DNA of 64,000 nucleotides from Chordicoccus furentiruminis (GCF_019355395.1 NZ_CP048829.1:1054001-1118000), one strand, 5' to 3'. Counted from the first letter of the stretch, positions 7,906 to 18,219 are shown. A program made the numbers and translations. Notes: generated from the sequence alone by a model not told the origin.

Positions 7906-8004
7906 TCTTATGCCAGACTGTCCTTCCGTTTCTCTTATTTCACGCCCAATCCGGCGGATCGCCTTCCGATCTTCCCCGTCCGGCTTTCCGGCCGGTTCTT
8001 CCGG

Positions 8005-8238
8005 TCAGTGGCCGAGGAGCTTCCCGATCTGCTTCTCATTCAGGACCCGGCCCGAAGAGACGACCTTTCCGTCGATCATGAGCGCCGGTGTGCTCATGAT
8101 GCCGTATCCCGCGATGACAGAGAAGTCTGTGATGTACTCGATCTCCGCGTCAACGCCCCTCTCCGCCGCCGCTTTTTTCGTATTCGCCAGCAGCGCCTCG
8201 CATTTACTGCATCCGCCTCCGAGAACCTTGATATTCAT
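8005..8238 (-). CDS. Small thioredoxin-like redox-active disulfide protein
   Basis: This 77-residue protein contains the active-site motif GGGCSKCEAL (Cys10, Cys13) and the thioredoxin cis-Pro region STPALMIDGKVV. It matches the 'redox-active disulfide protein 2' family of very short thioredoxins. The start codon overlaps the stop of the acr3 gene by 4 bp (ATGA), with AGGAGG 7-8 bases upstream, so the two are translationally coupled. That context suggests the protein reduces something linked to arsenic handling. No ArsC or ArsR is adjacent, so this role is inference. Confidence 0.88.
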   Translation of the reverse strand: MNIKVLGGGCSKCEALLANTKKAAAERGVDAEIEYITDFSVIAGYGIMSTPALMIDGKVVSSGRVLNEKQIGKLLGH

Positions 8239-9326
8239 GTTCTGCCTCCTGTATATGATGATGTCTGCTGAAAACGTTTCTGCGTCCGGTTCGCGATTCT
8301 GACAAGCGTCAGCATCACCGGCACTTCCGTCAGCACGCCGACCGTCGTCGCGAGCGCCGCCGGACTCGTCGTGCCGAAGAGCGCGATCGCAACCGCCAGT
8401 TCAAAGAAATTCGACGCTCCGATCAGACCCGCGGGCGCTGCGATGTCAAAAGGCAGTCCGACGAGCTTTGCCGCTCCAAAGGCAATGAAGAAAATCAGAA
8501 ACGTCTGGATGATCAAAGGCACCGCGATCAGAACGATATGGAGCGGATTGGAGAGAATCACCTCCGACTGTGACGCAAAGATGATAACCAGCGTCAGAAG
8601 CAGTCCGGCCGTCGTCGCATGGTCGAACCGGTGGACAAACACCTCCTCCAGATACCGCTGTCCTTTTGCTCTTGTGACGACGGCTCTCGTAAGAGCGCCG
8701 GCCGCGAGCGGGATCACGACAAAAAGGAAGATGCTGACGAACAGCGTGCTGTAAGGCACGGTCACATCGGATACGCCAAGCAGGAATTTCACGATCGGAA
8801 CGAATGCGACCAGAATGATCAGATCGTTCGTCGCGACCTGAACTACCGTGTAGGCAGGGTTCCCATGTGTCAGCGTGCTCCAGACGAAGACCATGGCCGT
8901 ACAGGGCGCCGCGCCGAGAAGCACGGCGCCGGCGAGATACCGGGTGGCCAGCTCCGGCGAAATGAAGGGTCTGAATATCACAGTCAGAAACAGCCAGGCC
9001 AGGCCGTACATGGTAAAGGGCTTGATCAGCCAGTTCGCGATCCAGGTCACGAACAGCCCCTTCGGGTTCTTCCCCACTTCCCGGATGCTCTGGAAATCGA
9101 CCCTGATCATCATCGGATAAATCATGATCCAGATCAGAACCGCGATCGGGATCGAAATCCCCGCCACCTGCATCCGGCCGAGCGTGTGAGGCACGGCCGG
9201 AAGAAAATGCCCGGTCAGCACGCCGACGGCCATACACAGAAGCACCCACACGGTCAGATATCTCTGAAAAAAGCTGATGTCCTCGTTTTTCTTCTCATAT
9301 TTACATTTATCAATATGATGAGGCAT
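8235..9326 (-). CDS. acr3: Acr3-family arsenite efflux transporter
   Basis: This 363-residue protein has about ten membrane helices. It carries the Acr3 hallmark GAAPCTAMVFVWSTLTHGNPAYT, with the conserved Cys in helix 4. Further family blocks are MIYPMMIRVDF, NWLIKPFTM and AAPAGLIGASNFFELAVAIALFG. Acr3 proteins export As(OH)2O- (and sometimes antimonite) using the proton gradient. It is coupled to the CxxC thioredoxin-like gene. Only 3 bp separate it from the DUF3810-like gene upstream on the same strand, so the three could share a transcript. No arsenic-responsive repressor was found nearby. Confidence 0.93.
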   Translation of the reverse strand: MPHHIDKCKYEKKNEDISFFQRYLTVWVLLCMAVGVLTGHFLPAVPHTLGRMQVAGISIPIAVLIWIMIYPMMIRVDFQSIREVGKNPKGLFVTWIANWLIKPFTMYGLAWLFLTVIFRPFISPELATRYLAGAVLLGAAPCTAMVFVWSTLTHGNPAYTVVQVATNDLIILVAFVPIVKFLLGVSDVTVPYSTLFVSIFLFVVIPLAAGALTRAVVTRAKGQRYLEEVFVHRFDHATTAGLLLTLVIIFASQSEVILSNPLHIVLIAVPLIIQTFLIFFIAFGAAKLVGLPFDIAAPAGLIGASNFFELAVAIALFGTTSPAALATTVGVLTEVPVMLTLVRIANRTQKRFQQTSSYTGGRT

Positions 9327-9329
9327 AAA

Positions 9330-10574
9330 TCAGTCCGCCAGACTCATCCGGTTCTCTTTCTCACAGGAAATGATGAGATCCACGACCTGATCGTAGCTCT
9401 CCGCGCCCGACCGGATCCCCTTGCTTTTCAGATAAGCATGATTCAGCCGCTCCGCCGTCCGCCCGGCAGCACCGTCATAGGCGCGCCAGAACGCCGTGTT
9501 CGCCTCGAGGTCGAGCCGGACGGAAGGTGCGAGAGTCTCCGAGAGCCGCTTCCAGGCGGCCCGGTCCCGCCGGTACAGCTCGTTTCCGCAGTAAATCCAT
9601 CCGCTCAGCGCCGCGCTGTAGCGGAAATCCGGGTCCTCCGACCGGGAGCAGGCGAGATAGGCGATCAGATTCGCCTCGTTTTCACGGAGAATACCCTTCG
9701 AGTGCGCGAGCTCATGGCAGATCGAGAACGGGCGGTTGTACTGCGGCATGTCCCGGTTGTAATGGGCCTCACCGGTCACGGCCGTCCAGATGCCGGAGAA
9801 GCGGGCGAGCGAAAGGAGGCGGGAGCAGAGCACGCCCTTCGGGCGGACAATATAGCCCCGCAGCTCGGGATAAGCGGCGCCCAGCGCGGAAACCGCCCGG
9901 CGGGCGCGTTCCTCCGCATCCGGCGAGACGAGCATCTGCCCTGCGTCGGGATCCGGCTCCCCCGGCAAAGCCGGTTTCGCCGCGGCACGGTTTTTCTCCG
10001 TCTGAACGGGGTCCGCAGCGGAACGGCTTGTTCCCGTCTGATCCGGGTCAGCAGCGGAGGCCGCCTCTGTCTTCTCCCCCTCCCGACTGACAAGCCCCGC
10101 GTACCGGTTGCAGCGCCGGACAAGCGTCCCGCAGACAGCCGTCAGCTCCTCCGTCGTATAGCTTCCTTCCCCGAATCCGTACTTCTCCGCGAACGGCGTC
10201 GTGCAGAAATACACGTCCTCGCCGCACTCGTAGAGAAAGAAGCCGATTCCGCCGGCCAGGATGACAAAGAGGAGTCCGCTTTGAAGACAGCGGCGCACCC
10301 CTTCTCTTCGCCGGACCAGCCCGGAAAGCAGACGGATCAGCCAGACCGCGGCCAGCGCCGAGGTAATGTACAGCAGCAGCTCACAGACAGACCAGGGGAC
10401 AGACGAAGAAAGCCTTCCGAGTGTGTTCACCCAGAAGGCATTCATTCTCTCCAGATACTGATCCGCAAAGCCCGGAATCAGCCGGGCTGAAAGCGCCGTC
10501 GCCAGACCGGCCGCCCAGCATCCCGCGCCGGCGGCGAAGGCAGCCCGTCTCCCGTTTCTGCGTTTACTCTTCAT
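9330..10574 (-). CDS. DUF3810-like membrane zinc-metalloprotease-type protein
   Basis: This 414-residue protein has three hydrophobic segments at about residues 12-32, 62-88 and 98-116. The rest is outside or soluble, with a zincin motif HELAH (His287, Glu288, His291) and downstream acidic residues in RENEANLIAYLAC, as in DUF3810. Residues 165-215 form a charged, low-complexity insert with two copies of an ADPxQT phrase. The family is uncharacterised, and peptidase activity is inferred only from the motif. Its first codons overlap the end of the 800-residue gene upstream by 11 bp, which suggests coupling. Confidence 0.8.
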   Translation of the reverse strand: MKSKRRNGRRAAFAAGAGCWAAGLATALSARLIPGFADQYLERMNAFWVNTLGRLSSSVPWSVCELLLYITSALAAVWLIRLLSGLVRRREGVRRCLQSGLLFVILAGGIGFFLYECGEDVYFCTTPFAEKYGFGEGSYTTEELTAVCGTLVRRCNRYAGLVSREGEKTEAASAADPDQTGTSRSAADPVQTEKNRAAAKPALPGEPDPDAGQMLVSPDAEERARRAVSALGAAYPELRGYIVRPKGVLCSRLLSLARFSGIWTAVTGEAHYNRDMPQYNRPFSICHELAHSKGILRENEANLIAYLACSRSEDPDFRYSAALSGWIYCGNELYRRDRAAWKRLSETLAPSVRLDLEANTAFWRAYDGAAGRTAERLNHAYLKSKGIRSGAESYDQVVDLIISCEKENRMSLAD

Positions 10575-12966
10575 CCTCGTCTCCGGATTCGCCGTCCTCC
10601 GGTTCGATGAGCAGCAGTTCCTTCAGACGGGTGAAAAAGCCTGCCGGCTTCCTCCGGGATGCGCGGCCCGGCCGGCTCTTCCGGCTGCTCTTCGCGTCCG
10701 GTTTTTCCACCCGTTCCGTCGCGGAAGAAGTCTCACGATGCGCCGCGCCGGTCCGGCTTCTCCGCGCCGGCCTACGGCCGCCCTCCGGCCGGCCGGCCTT
10801 TCGGCGCAGCTCGGCCAGCTGCCGCTCGTACGCCTCCTCGTCGAGCTCGTTCTCGGCCTCTTCCTCGTCCTCCATCGCCTCGAGCTCCGCGAGCCCGAAG
10901 TGTTTCTCCTCTTTCTTTTCCGACTCTTCGGTTTCAGAAGGAGCCGCGGCTTCCTCCCGCCCGTCCTTCTCAAGGTCCGCCGCGAACGGCATATCCGGTT
11001 CGTCCGGCTTTCCGTTCTCTTCGTCCCTCTCGCCCGACGCCGGATGAGCGGATGCTCCGTCCGGCTCAAGCACGCTCATATCGATCTGGGGAAGATGCTG
11101 GGTATCGATCAGCGGACTCCGGAGGAAATCGGAGTCATTGTCCTCAGGCCGGAACGGCGGACGGATCGGCGCCGTTCCGCCGTCAGCCGGCTCACGTTCT
11201 GCGTCCTCCGGCTCCGCGTCCGCCTCACCGCCGGCGCTTTCGCCGTCCTCCGGCTCTTCTTTCGCCTCGCCGTCGATGATTTCGCCGTCTTCCGGCTCCT
11301 CCGCCGCCTCGCCGCCGGCGATTTCGCCGTCCTCCGGCTCCTCTTCCGCCTCGCCGCCGGCGATTTCGCCGTCCTCCGGCTCCGCGTCCGCCTCGCCGTC
11401 GATGATTTCGCCGTTCTCCGGCTCCTCTTCCTCTTCAACGCCGGCATCTTCCGTTTCCGGCCCGTAGACGTCCGCCTCGAAGGCGAATGCCTCGTCCGCC
11501 CCCGCCTCATCCGGTTCGTTTCCGGCGTCCTCTTCGATCTCAGAGGCAAAGATCGCCTCGACGGAAGGCTCCTCCGCTTCCGTCGGCTCGACGGTTCCCG
11601 TGACCTCCTCCGCCTCCGGATCCGGACCGGCCGCTTCCTCCGGCCCCGTCACTTCGGGCAGCGGTTCATCGGGCTGTTCCGTCCCGTCCGTCACCGGCGC
11701 GGACAGATCCTCACCGGCCCGGTTCCCGTCTCTGTCATCCTCGTCCGACGGCTGCGCCGATACCTCCGCCGGCGCACCGGTATCTCTGTCATCCTCGTCC
11801 GACGGCTGCACGGATGTTTCCGCCGACAGATCCGCAGCCGGTTCCGCCGCGTCTTCCGTCACGTCCGCCGTCTCCCCGGTTTCTTCCGGCGCCGTCTCCA
11901 CCTCCGTGAAGATCTCCTTCACGACCTTGGCCGCATCGGCGTCCGCCTCGCTCACCGCCGGCTCCTCCGTCACGTCCGGAATCCGGAGCTTCTCCGCCTC
12001 CCGGTTCGCCTTCGCCGCAGCCGCCTCGGCCTTCAGACCGGCGGAAGCCTTCGCCGCGCGTCTTGCCTCCTCCTTCGTCGCGTACGCCGCACCGGCCTCC
12101 CACGTCTTGCGGCGGAATTCCGTGTCGATCAGCTGCTTCGCGTCATATCCCTCATCCGTGAACGCGGTGTTGAGGAACTCGTAGCGAAGCGGCACAATTT
12201 TAAGAAGGAACAGCGTCACCGGCATCTGATCCAGCTTCTGCTCCGTCAGTCCCCGTGCGGCCATCGCGATCCGGTACTCATCGCTTCCTACCGGCACCGG
12301 CGCCGCCTTCGCCAGAATCTGCAGCGACACGACCGGGCGGCCCGTCCGTCCGATCGGATCAAAGATCGCCGCGGAGACGTCTCCGTTCTCCAGAATGCCA
12401 CGGAACTTGTTTCCGCCCTCCGTGATGACGTAGAACACCCGGTCGAGATACATATACTCCAGCGGCGTACAGCGCACATAGCCCTGGCCTGCGGTGGCCA
12501 GCGCCAGCATCTGATGACTTCGGATGAACGACTCGATCCGGTCCATCAGCTTGTGCTCCTCCATCTCGTTGACCGGCTCGTGAAGGATCCGTCCGATCTC
12601 GTAGCCGGCCCGGAGCGTCTCGTTCTCGGACTGGATGAAAATACCGGAAATGCCGCTGATGCCAGCCGCCTTCTCGGAATCCGTGACATACTTCGTGTAG
12701 CCGAGATCGGAGAAACCGATGCCGACCATAATGATCCGCCTGCCGTCAATCGCGTGAGCGTGAGCTGTCAGATAGGATCTTGTCCGTCCGGCCGTCACCG
12801 TTCCGTAAAAATTGAAGACGAAGCAGAAGCCTTCGTAAGGCGTCAGATCCTCCGGCGCCTCCGTGATCTCTGCGACGCGTGCGTTGCCGATCAGGTAGCA
12901 GAGCCTGTCCGCGATGCGCTCCGCGGAGCTCATCCGGCCGTCGTAGAGAAGCAACGTCTTGATCAT
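10564..12966 (-). CDS. Flavodoxin-like/PNPOx-like protein with long acidic repeat tail
   Basis: This is an 800-residue protein. Residues 1-135 resemble a flavodoxin-type fold (TLLLYDGRMSSAERIADRL, then FVFNFYG). Residues 137-270 resemble a pyridoxamine-phosphate-oxidase-like FMN barrel (LALATAGQGYVRCTPLEYMY, then GDVSAAIFDP). After an Ala/Lys-rich stretch (290-330), residues about 345-700 are very Glu/Asp/Pro-rich and include five tandem 14-residue EPEDGEIAGGEA-type repeats. Residues 715-780 are strongly basic, and the end is acidic again. The domain order is unusual. The 5' ATG has AAAGGACG upstream. Role unknown; redox chemistry is suggested by the N-terminal domains only. Confidence 0.8.
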   Translation of the reverse strand: MIKTLLLYDGRMSSAERIADRLCYLIGNARVAEITEAPEDLTPYEGFCFVFNFYGTVTAGRTRSYLTAHAHAIDGRRIIMVGIGFSDLGYTKYVTDSEKAAGISGISGIFIQSENETLRAGYEIGRILHEPVNEMEEHKLMDRIESFIRSHQMLALATAGQGYVRCTPLEYMYLDRVFYVITEGGNKFRGILENGDVSAAIFDPIGRTGRPVVSLQILAKAAPVPVGSDEYRIAMAARGLTEQKLDQMPVTLFLLKIVPLRYEFLNTAFTDEGYDAKQLIDTEFRRKTWEAGAAYATKEEARRAAKASAGLKAEAAAAKANREAEKLRIPDVTEEPAVSEADADAAKVVKEIFTEVETAPEETGETADVTEDAAEPAADLSAETSVQPSDEDDRDTGAPAEVSAQPSDEDDRDGNRAGEDLSAPVTDGTEQPDEPLPEVTGPEEAAGPDPEAEEVTGTVEPTEAEEPSVEAIFASEIEEDAGNEPDEAGADEAFAFEADVYGPETEDAGVEEEEEPENGEIIDGEADAEPEDGEIAGGEAEEEPEDGEIAGGEAAEEPEDGEIIDGEAKEEPEDGESAGGEADAEPEDAEREPADGGTAPIRPPFRPEDNDSDFLRSPLIDTQHLPQIDMSVLEPDGASAHPASGERDEENGKPDEPDMPFAADLEKDGREEAAAPSETEESEKKEEKHFGLAELEAMEDEEEAENELDEEAYERQLAELRRKAGRPEGGRRPARRSRTGAAHRETSSATERVEKPDAKSSRKSRPGRASRRKPAGFFTRLKELLLIEPEDGESGDEDEE
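11204..11425 (-). repeat. Five tandem 42-bp coding repeats
   Basis: The phrase TCCTCCGGCTC (plus strand, with small changes) recurs at 11204, 11246, 11288, 11330, 11372 and 11414, exactly 42 bp apart. It encodes 14-residue units of the form EPEDGEIAGGEAEE within the acidic tail. Copies differ by a few bases, so they are diverged in-frame duplications. Confidence 0.9.
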
Positions 12967-13167
12967 GTCTTATCGTCCTTTCCGTTACTTATGGAACCCG
13001 CGGGCTGTCCGCGCCGTTCCGACATGTCATAACAGCATGCACACGGCCCGGATTCTCCGTGGTATGCCCATTGTCCGTTCATCCGGCCGCAAGCGTGTCA
13101 TGCCGCGCTGCGCTTCCGGTCCGGCCGCAGCCTTTCCGGCCTGCGGCTGCATGTCCCGCATCTGTTC

Positions 13168-14394
13168 TCATTCATCTTCATCCTCCTCCGAAATTCCCTC
13201 ATGCGCAATCGGCTTCCAGCGCTTCTGGGGAAAGATCAGGGAATAGAGTGAGCAGAGCGTATAAAGCTGAAGAAAAACCGGGAAAGTGAAAATCCCCGGC
13301 ATTACCTTCCGGATGCGGATCCCCACATATCTCGCCGTCAGCGCGGCGGCAAAAATCGAGGCGATATAGGAGAGAGCCAGCATGATAATCTGAAACAGCC
13401 AGGCATAATGGAAAGTCGAAAGGAACAGAACGTAGACGACGACCGTACAAATCATGATGACGATCGAGCAGGGTCCGGTCAGAAGCAGCGCCAGATTGTC
13501 GACGAGACGGACCGACGGCCTGCGGAAAAAGGCTTTGCACCATTTGCCGAAGTAGCTGGCGAAGATCTGGTAGCTTCCCGTGCACCAGCGGGCAAGCTGC
13601 CTCATCATCACCATAAAGGAGGACGGCTGTTCATCATAGCATACTGCGTCCACGCAGAACGCCGCTCTCGAGCCCCGGAGGCACTGCTGGAACGCGTACT
13701 CCACGTCCTCCGTGATCGTATGAGTGGACCAGCCGTGCGCCTCCAGCAGAGACTTCTTCACGGCGAAGCCGGTGCCCGTCAGGAAGCAGGAAAGGCGCAG
13801 TTTCTCCCTCGGATAGGAATAGATGAAGGAATACAGCGGCCAGTAGAGCGCGTACCACTGGGTGATGAACGTGCGGAATGGCTCTCCCGCAAGTCGGTTG
13901 CCCTGCACGACGTCATTCCCCTTGTTCAAATGCTCGTTGATCCGGCTCATGAAGTCGGACTTTGCGATGTTGTCCGCATCAAAGACAAGGAAGGCATCGA
14001 AGGTATCCCCCTTCTCCCTGAGAATCTTCGCGATCCCCCATGCGAGAACTGCGCCCTTGCCCGACTGCGGCCCGTCGAACCGTTCGTACACCGTGACAAA
14101 GGGATACTGGCGGGCAACCTCCGCCGTCCGGTCCGTGCAGTGATCGGCGAGAAGATAGACATGCCACTTGTCCATCGGATAATCCTGATCCCGGAGCGAA
14201 TTGAGCAGATGACAGAGGACCTTTTCCTCATTGCGCGCACAGATCACCACGGCGAAACGCTGCTTCGGTTCGCCGGGTCCGTGAGGCTCTTTCTTTTTCA
14301 TCAGTCCGAAGAACGCCACAAAGCCGGACCAGGCGAGCAGCAGAGTCGCAATGATCTGCAGCGTGATAAAAAAAGCGATCACCGGTGTCATCAT
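13168..14394 (-). CDS. Membrane-bound family 2 glycosyltransferase
   Basis: This 408-residue protein has one N-terminal membrane helix (residues 5-30), then a GT-A domain: VVICARNEE, a DxD-like FDADN, TGFAVKK, TITEDVEYAF (TED) and QLARWCTG (QxxRW motif). Three or four C-terminal helices follow. This is the layout of processive or lipid-linked GT2 enzymes that add sugars at the cytoplasmic face. No polysaccharide cluster surrounds it, so the product is unknown. It has its own promoter, divergent from the dehydrogenase gene. Confidence 0.88.
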   Translation of the reverse strand: MMTPVIAFFITLQIIATLLLAWSGFVAFFGLMKKKEPHGPGEPKQRFAVVICARNEEKVLCHLLNSLRDQDYPMDKWHVYLLADHCTDRTAEVARQYPFVTVYERFDGPQSGKGAVLAWGIAKILREKGDTFDAFLVFDADNIAKSDFMSRINEHLNKGNDVVQGNRLAGEPFRTFITQWYALYWPLYSFIYSYPREKLRLSCFLTGTGFAVKKSLLEAHGWSTHTITEDVEYAFQQCLRGSRAAFCVDAVCYDEQPSSFMVMMRQLARWCTGSYQIFASYFGKWCKAFFRRPSVRLVDNLALLLTGPCSIVIMICTVVVYVLFLSTFHYAWLFQIIMLALSYIASIFAAALTARYVGIRIRKVMPGIFTFPVFLQLYTLCSLYSLIFPQKRWKPIAHEGISEEDEDE

Positions 14395-14432
14395 ATCGTA
14401 ACTTTCTTAATCGTATTTTATGCTGTCGGTTC

Positions 14433-14461
14433 ATTGTACACTATTTCAACACACTTGGCAA
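14433..14461 (-). promoter_or_regulatory. Promoter of the glycosyltransferase gene
   Basis: Minus strand TTGCCA (14456-14461) and TACAAT (14433-14438) are separated by 17 bp. Confidence 0.7.
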
Positions 14462-14480
14462 ACCGGACCGCCGCTCCCGC

Positions 14481-14509
14481 TTGAAAGCATGCACGGAAAC
14501 GTGTACAAT
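14481..14509 (+). promoter_or_regulatory. Promoter of the lactate/malate dehydrogenase gene
   Basis: TTGAAA (14481-14486) and TACAAT (14504-14509) are 17 bp apart. About 85 bases of A/T-rich leader follow, containing ATTGG...CCAAT, a small inverted repeat close to the ribosome binding site AGGAGG. Confidence 0.78.
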
Positions 14510-14601
14510 TGAATTTGCAGGACCGAAATAAAGATATTGAAATATCGATTAAAATCAGCTACTATTGGCTCAGGCGTTAACCAATCACTAGGAGGATTAT
14601 C

Positions 14602-15543
14602 ATGAACAGAGGCGTTAAAATCAGTATCCTCGGTGCCGGCAGAGTCGGTTCCGCCGTCGCGCACACAATCGCAGTTCAGGGACTTGCTTCGCAGATCGTT
14701 CTGGTGGATATCGCGAAGGACAAGGCAAAGGGCGAGGCGCTTGATATCCGTCAGGGCGCGTCCGTGATGGATATGCCGGTGGACGTCATCGACGGGGATT
14801 ACGCCGATACAGCCGATTCCGACATCGTGATCTTCACGCTGGGCGCGGCCCGGAAACCCGGCCAGACCCGTCTTGATCTGGCACGCGGCAACGTCTCCAT
14901 CATCGAGTCGGTGATCCCTCAGGTCGTCAAATACGCGCCGGATGCGAAGTACGTCGTCGTCTCCAACCCGGTCGACATCATCACCTACACGATTCTGAAA
15001 ATCTCCGGCCTTCCTGAAAATCAGGTCATCGGTACCGGATGTCTTCTTGACACCGCCCGTCTCCGCAATGAAGTCTCGATGTACGCGAAGGTCAGTCCGA
15101 AAAACGTCCATCTGAACGTCTACGGCGAACACGGCGCGACCGCGATGATCCCCTGGTCCAACGGCACGATCTACAGCGAGAAGTTCGACAGCTACTTCAG
15201 CAGCCGCGGCCTCGAGATTCCGAGCCATGAGATCCTTCTGGATCATGTCCACGGAGCGGGCGGCCAGGTCATCAAGCTGAAGGGCGCCACCTTCTACGCA
15301 GTCTCCGTCGTCACGGCGTATGTCTGCAATGTCATCATCCACGATGCCAAGGCGGTTCTCCCGCTGTCCACCATGCTGCACGGTGAGTTCGGTTTCGAGA
15401 ACGTCTGCCTCTCCCTGCCCTGCGTGCTGGGCGCGAAAGGCATCGAATCCGTGAACACCCCGAATATGTCCGAGGAAGAGATCGCCGAGTTCGTGAAGAG
15501 CGGCGAGTCTCTGAAGGAAATCACCGCGGGTCTCAACATCTGA
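14602..15543 (+). CDS. L-lactate/malate dehydrogenase family enzyme
   Basis: This is a 313-residue NAD-dependent 2-hydroxyacid dehydrogenase of the LDH/MDH fold: GAGRVGSA Rossmann loop, VSNPVD, LLDTARLR (Asp150, Arg153), and GEHG with catalytic His177. The mobile-loop motif is ARKPGQTRLDL: Arg84 occupies the position that is Gln in typical L-LDHs (QKPGETR) and Arg in malate dehydrogenases. The substrate may therefore be oxaloacetate/malate or another 2-oxoacid rather than pyruvate. Overall similarity is LDH-like. It is monocistronic, with its own promoter, AGGAGG site and a strong terminator. Confidence 0.9.
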   Translation: MNRGVKISILGAGRVGSAVAHTIAVQGLASQIVLVDIAKDKAKGEALDIRQGASVMDMPVDVIDGDYADTADSDIVIFTLGAARKPGQTRLDLARGNVSIIESVIPQVVKYAPDAKYVVVSNPVDIITYTILKISGLPENQVIGTGCLLDTARLRNEVSMYAKVSPKNVHLNVYGEHGATAMIPWSNGTIYSEKFDSYFSSRGLEIPSHEILLDHVHGAGGQVIKLKGATFYAVSVVTAYVCNVIIHDAKAVLPLSTMLHGEFGFENVCLSLPCVLGAKGIESVNTPNMSEEEIAEFVKSGESLKEITAGLNI

Positions 15544-15595
15544 TCTTCTGATCGAAAATGCATGCCGTGTCATTCCGCGGCCCGGATGCAGACAG

Positions 15596-15629
15596 GGCTC
15601 TTCCCTGACCGGAAGAGCCTTTTTTATTT
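15596..15629 (+). terminator. Intrinsic terminator of the dehydrogenase gene
   Basis: GGCTCTTCC (15596-15604) pairs with GGAAGAGCC (15611-15619), followed by TTTTTTATTTT. Confidence 0.93.
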
Positions 15630-15645
15630 TCTTTCCTTCCGCGAA

Positions 15646-15694
15646 GCGGCGGGGATGCCGCCGGGTCTTCTCAGCCCGGCGGCATCCCCGCCGC
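15646..15694. other. 20-bp perfect hairpin between convergent genes
   Basis: Positions 15646-15665 pair perfectly with 15675-15694 around a 9-base loop. It lies 25 bp after the ferredoxin stop (minus strand). There is no T tract on either side; it may protect the mRNA 3' end or act as a terminator. Confidence 0.6.
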
Positions 15695-15718
15695 GTTTCA
15701 GTCTTTCCGTCTCAGCCG

Positions 15719-15907
15719 TCAGTCCGCCCGCGAAATCGCGCCGACCGGGCATCCGTTCATGGCCTCCTCGGCGTCGGCCTCCGATCCGGCCGGAACATCC
15801 TCCTCAATCGCCTTCGCCTTCCCGTCGTCCGCAATCGAGAAGACCGCCGGGCATGTCGCCTCGCAGAGTCCGCATCCGATGCATTCCTCACTGACCACGT
15901 ATTTCAT
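15719..15907 (-). CDS. Small 4Fe-4S ferredoxin
   Basis: This 62-residue acidic protein has the pattern CIGCGLCEATC (Cys9, Cys12, Cys15, with Cys19 extra) and NGCPVGAI (Cys53). That is a monocluster 4Fe-4S ferredoxin, used as a low-potential electron carrier in the cytosol of anaerobes. The ATG at 15905-15907 has AAGGAGG 7 bases upstream. Longer in-frame upstream sequence would overlap the intergenic hairpin and is not supported. It follows eno on the same strand by 100 bp. Confidence 0.93.
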   Translation of the reverse strand: MKYVVSEECIGCGLCEATCPAVFSIADDGKAKAIEEDVPAGSEADAEEAMNGCPVGAISRAD

Positions 15908-15936
15908 TGCATTTCCTCCTTTTGATGACGGCGTCC

Positions 15937-15965
15937 GGGGCGGACGGCTTCCCGCCGTCCGCCCC
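15937..15965 (-). other. Hairpin between eno and the ferredoxin gene
   Basis: GGGGCGGACGGC (15937-15948) pairs with GCCGTCCGCCCC (15954-15965) around 5 bases. No T tract follows on the minus strand, so it may be a processing or stabilising structure, or a weak terminator. Confidence 0.5.
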
Positions 15966-16007
15966 GCCGCGTATTCTTCTGTTTTTCCGCTCCGCACAGG
16001 ACCGCTG

Positions 16008-18003
<1,996 letters not shown>

Positions 18004-18130
18004 CCTGTGCCGCCTTTCCGAACGGATTCGTTCCGTCCTTCTGACTTTCCTCTTCCGTTCTGACTGCATCATATACAAAAAGCCGGCTCAATTCTGTATC
18101 TCCGGATACACTCAGGAAGAAAATTTTATG

Positions 18131-18219
18131 TATAATGGAGAAAGAGGAGCATGCAGCCGCCCATCACCATCGGCCGGCTTACTCTTCCGCATGCTGTTTT
18201 TCAGATCGATACGGTTTAA
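18131..18219 (+). other. TATAAT box and 22-codon ORF left of the IS; possible dus fragment
   Basis: TATAAT at 18131-18136 is followed by a GAGGAG and an ATG at 18151; the ORF ends with TAA at 18217-18219, inside the IS target site. The peptide begins MQPPITIGRLTLPHAVFQ, which resembles the extreme N-terminus of tRNA-dihydrouridine synthases. The GAGGAG lies only one base from the ATG, so translation is doubtful. It may be a gene remnant or simply the native leader of the Crp gene. Confidence 0.3.

Noticed and set aside
8262-8276. Catabolite-response-like sequence TGAAAACGTTTC
   Set aside because: It lies inside the 3' end of the acr3 coding region, far from any promoter, and matches the consensus only partly.
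8619-10490. A 623-codon plus-strand frame across the acr3 and DUF3810 genes
   Set aside because: It is His/Arg/Gln-rich, lies opposite two supported genes and shows no domain; similar antisense frames occur opposite most high-GC genes here.
11204-11425. Regular 42-bp repeats that could suggest a CRISPR array
   Set aside because: There are no unique spacers between the copies, the units are in frame within a protein and no cas gene is nearby.
10738-13032. A 764-codon open frame on the plus strand opposite the acidic-repeat protein
   Set aside because: It is antisense to a gene with recognisable domains; its Arg/Leu-rich translation mirrors the GC-rich Glu/Pro codons and has no ribosome binding site or family resemblance.
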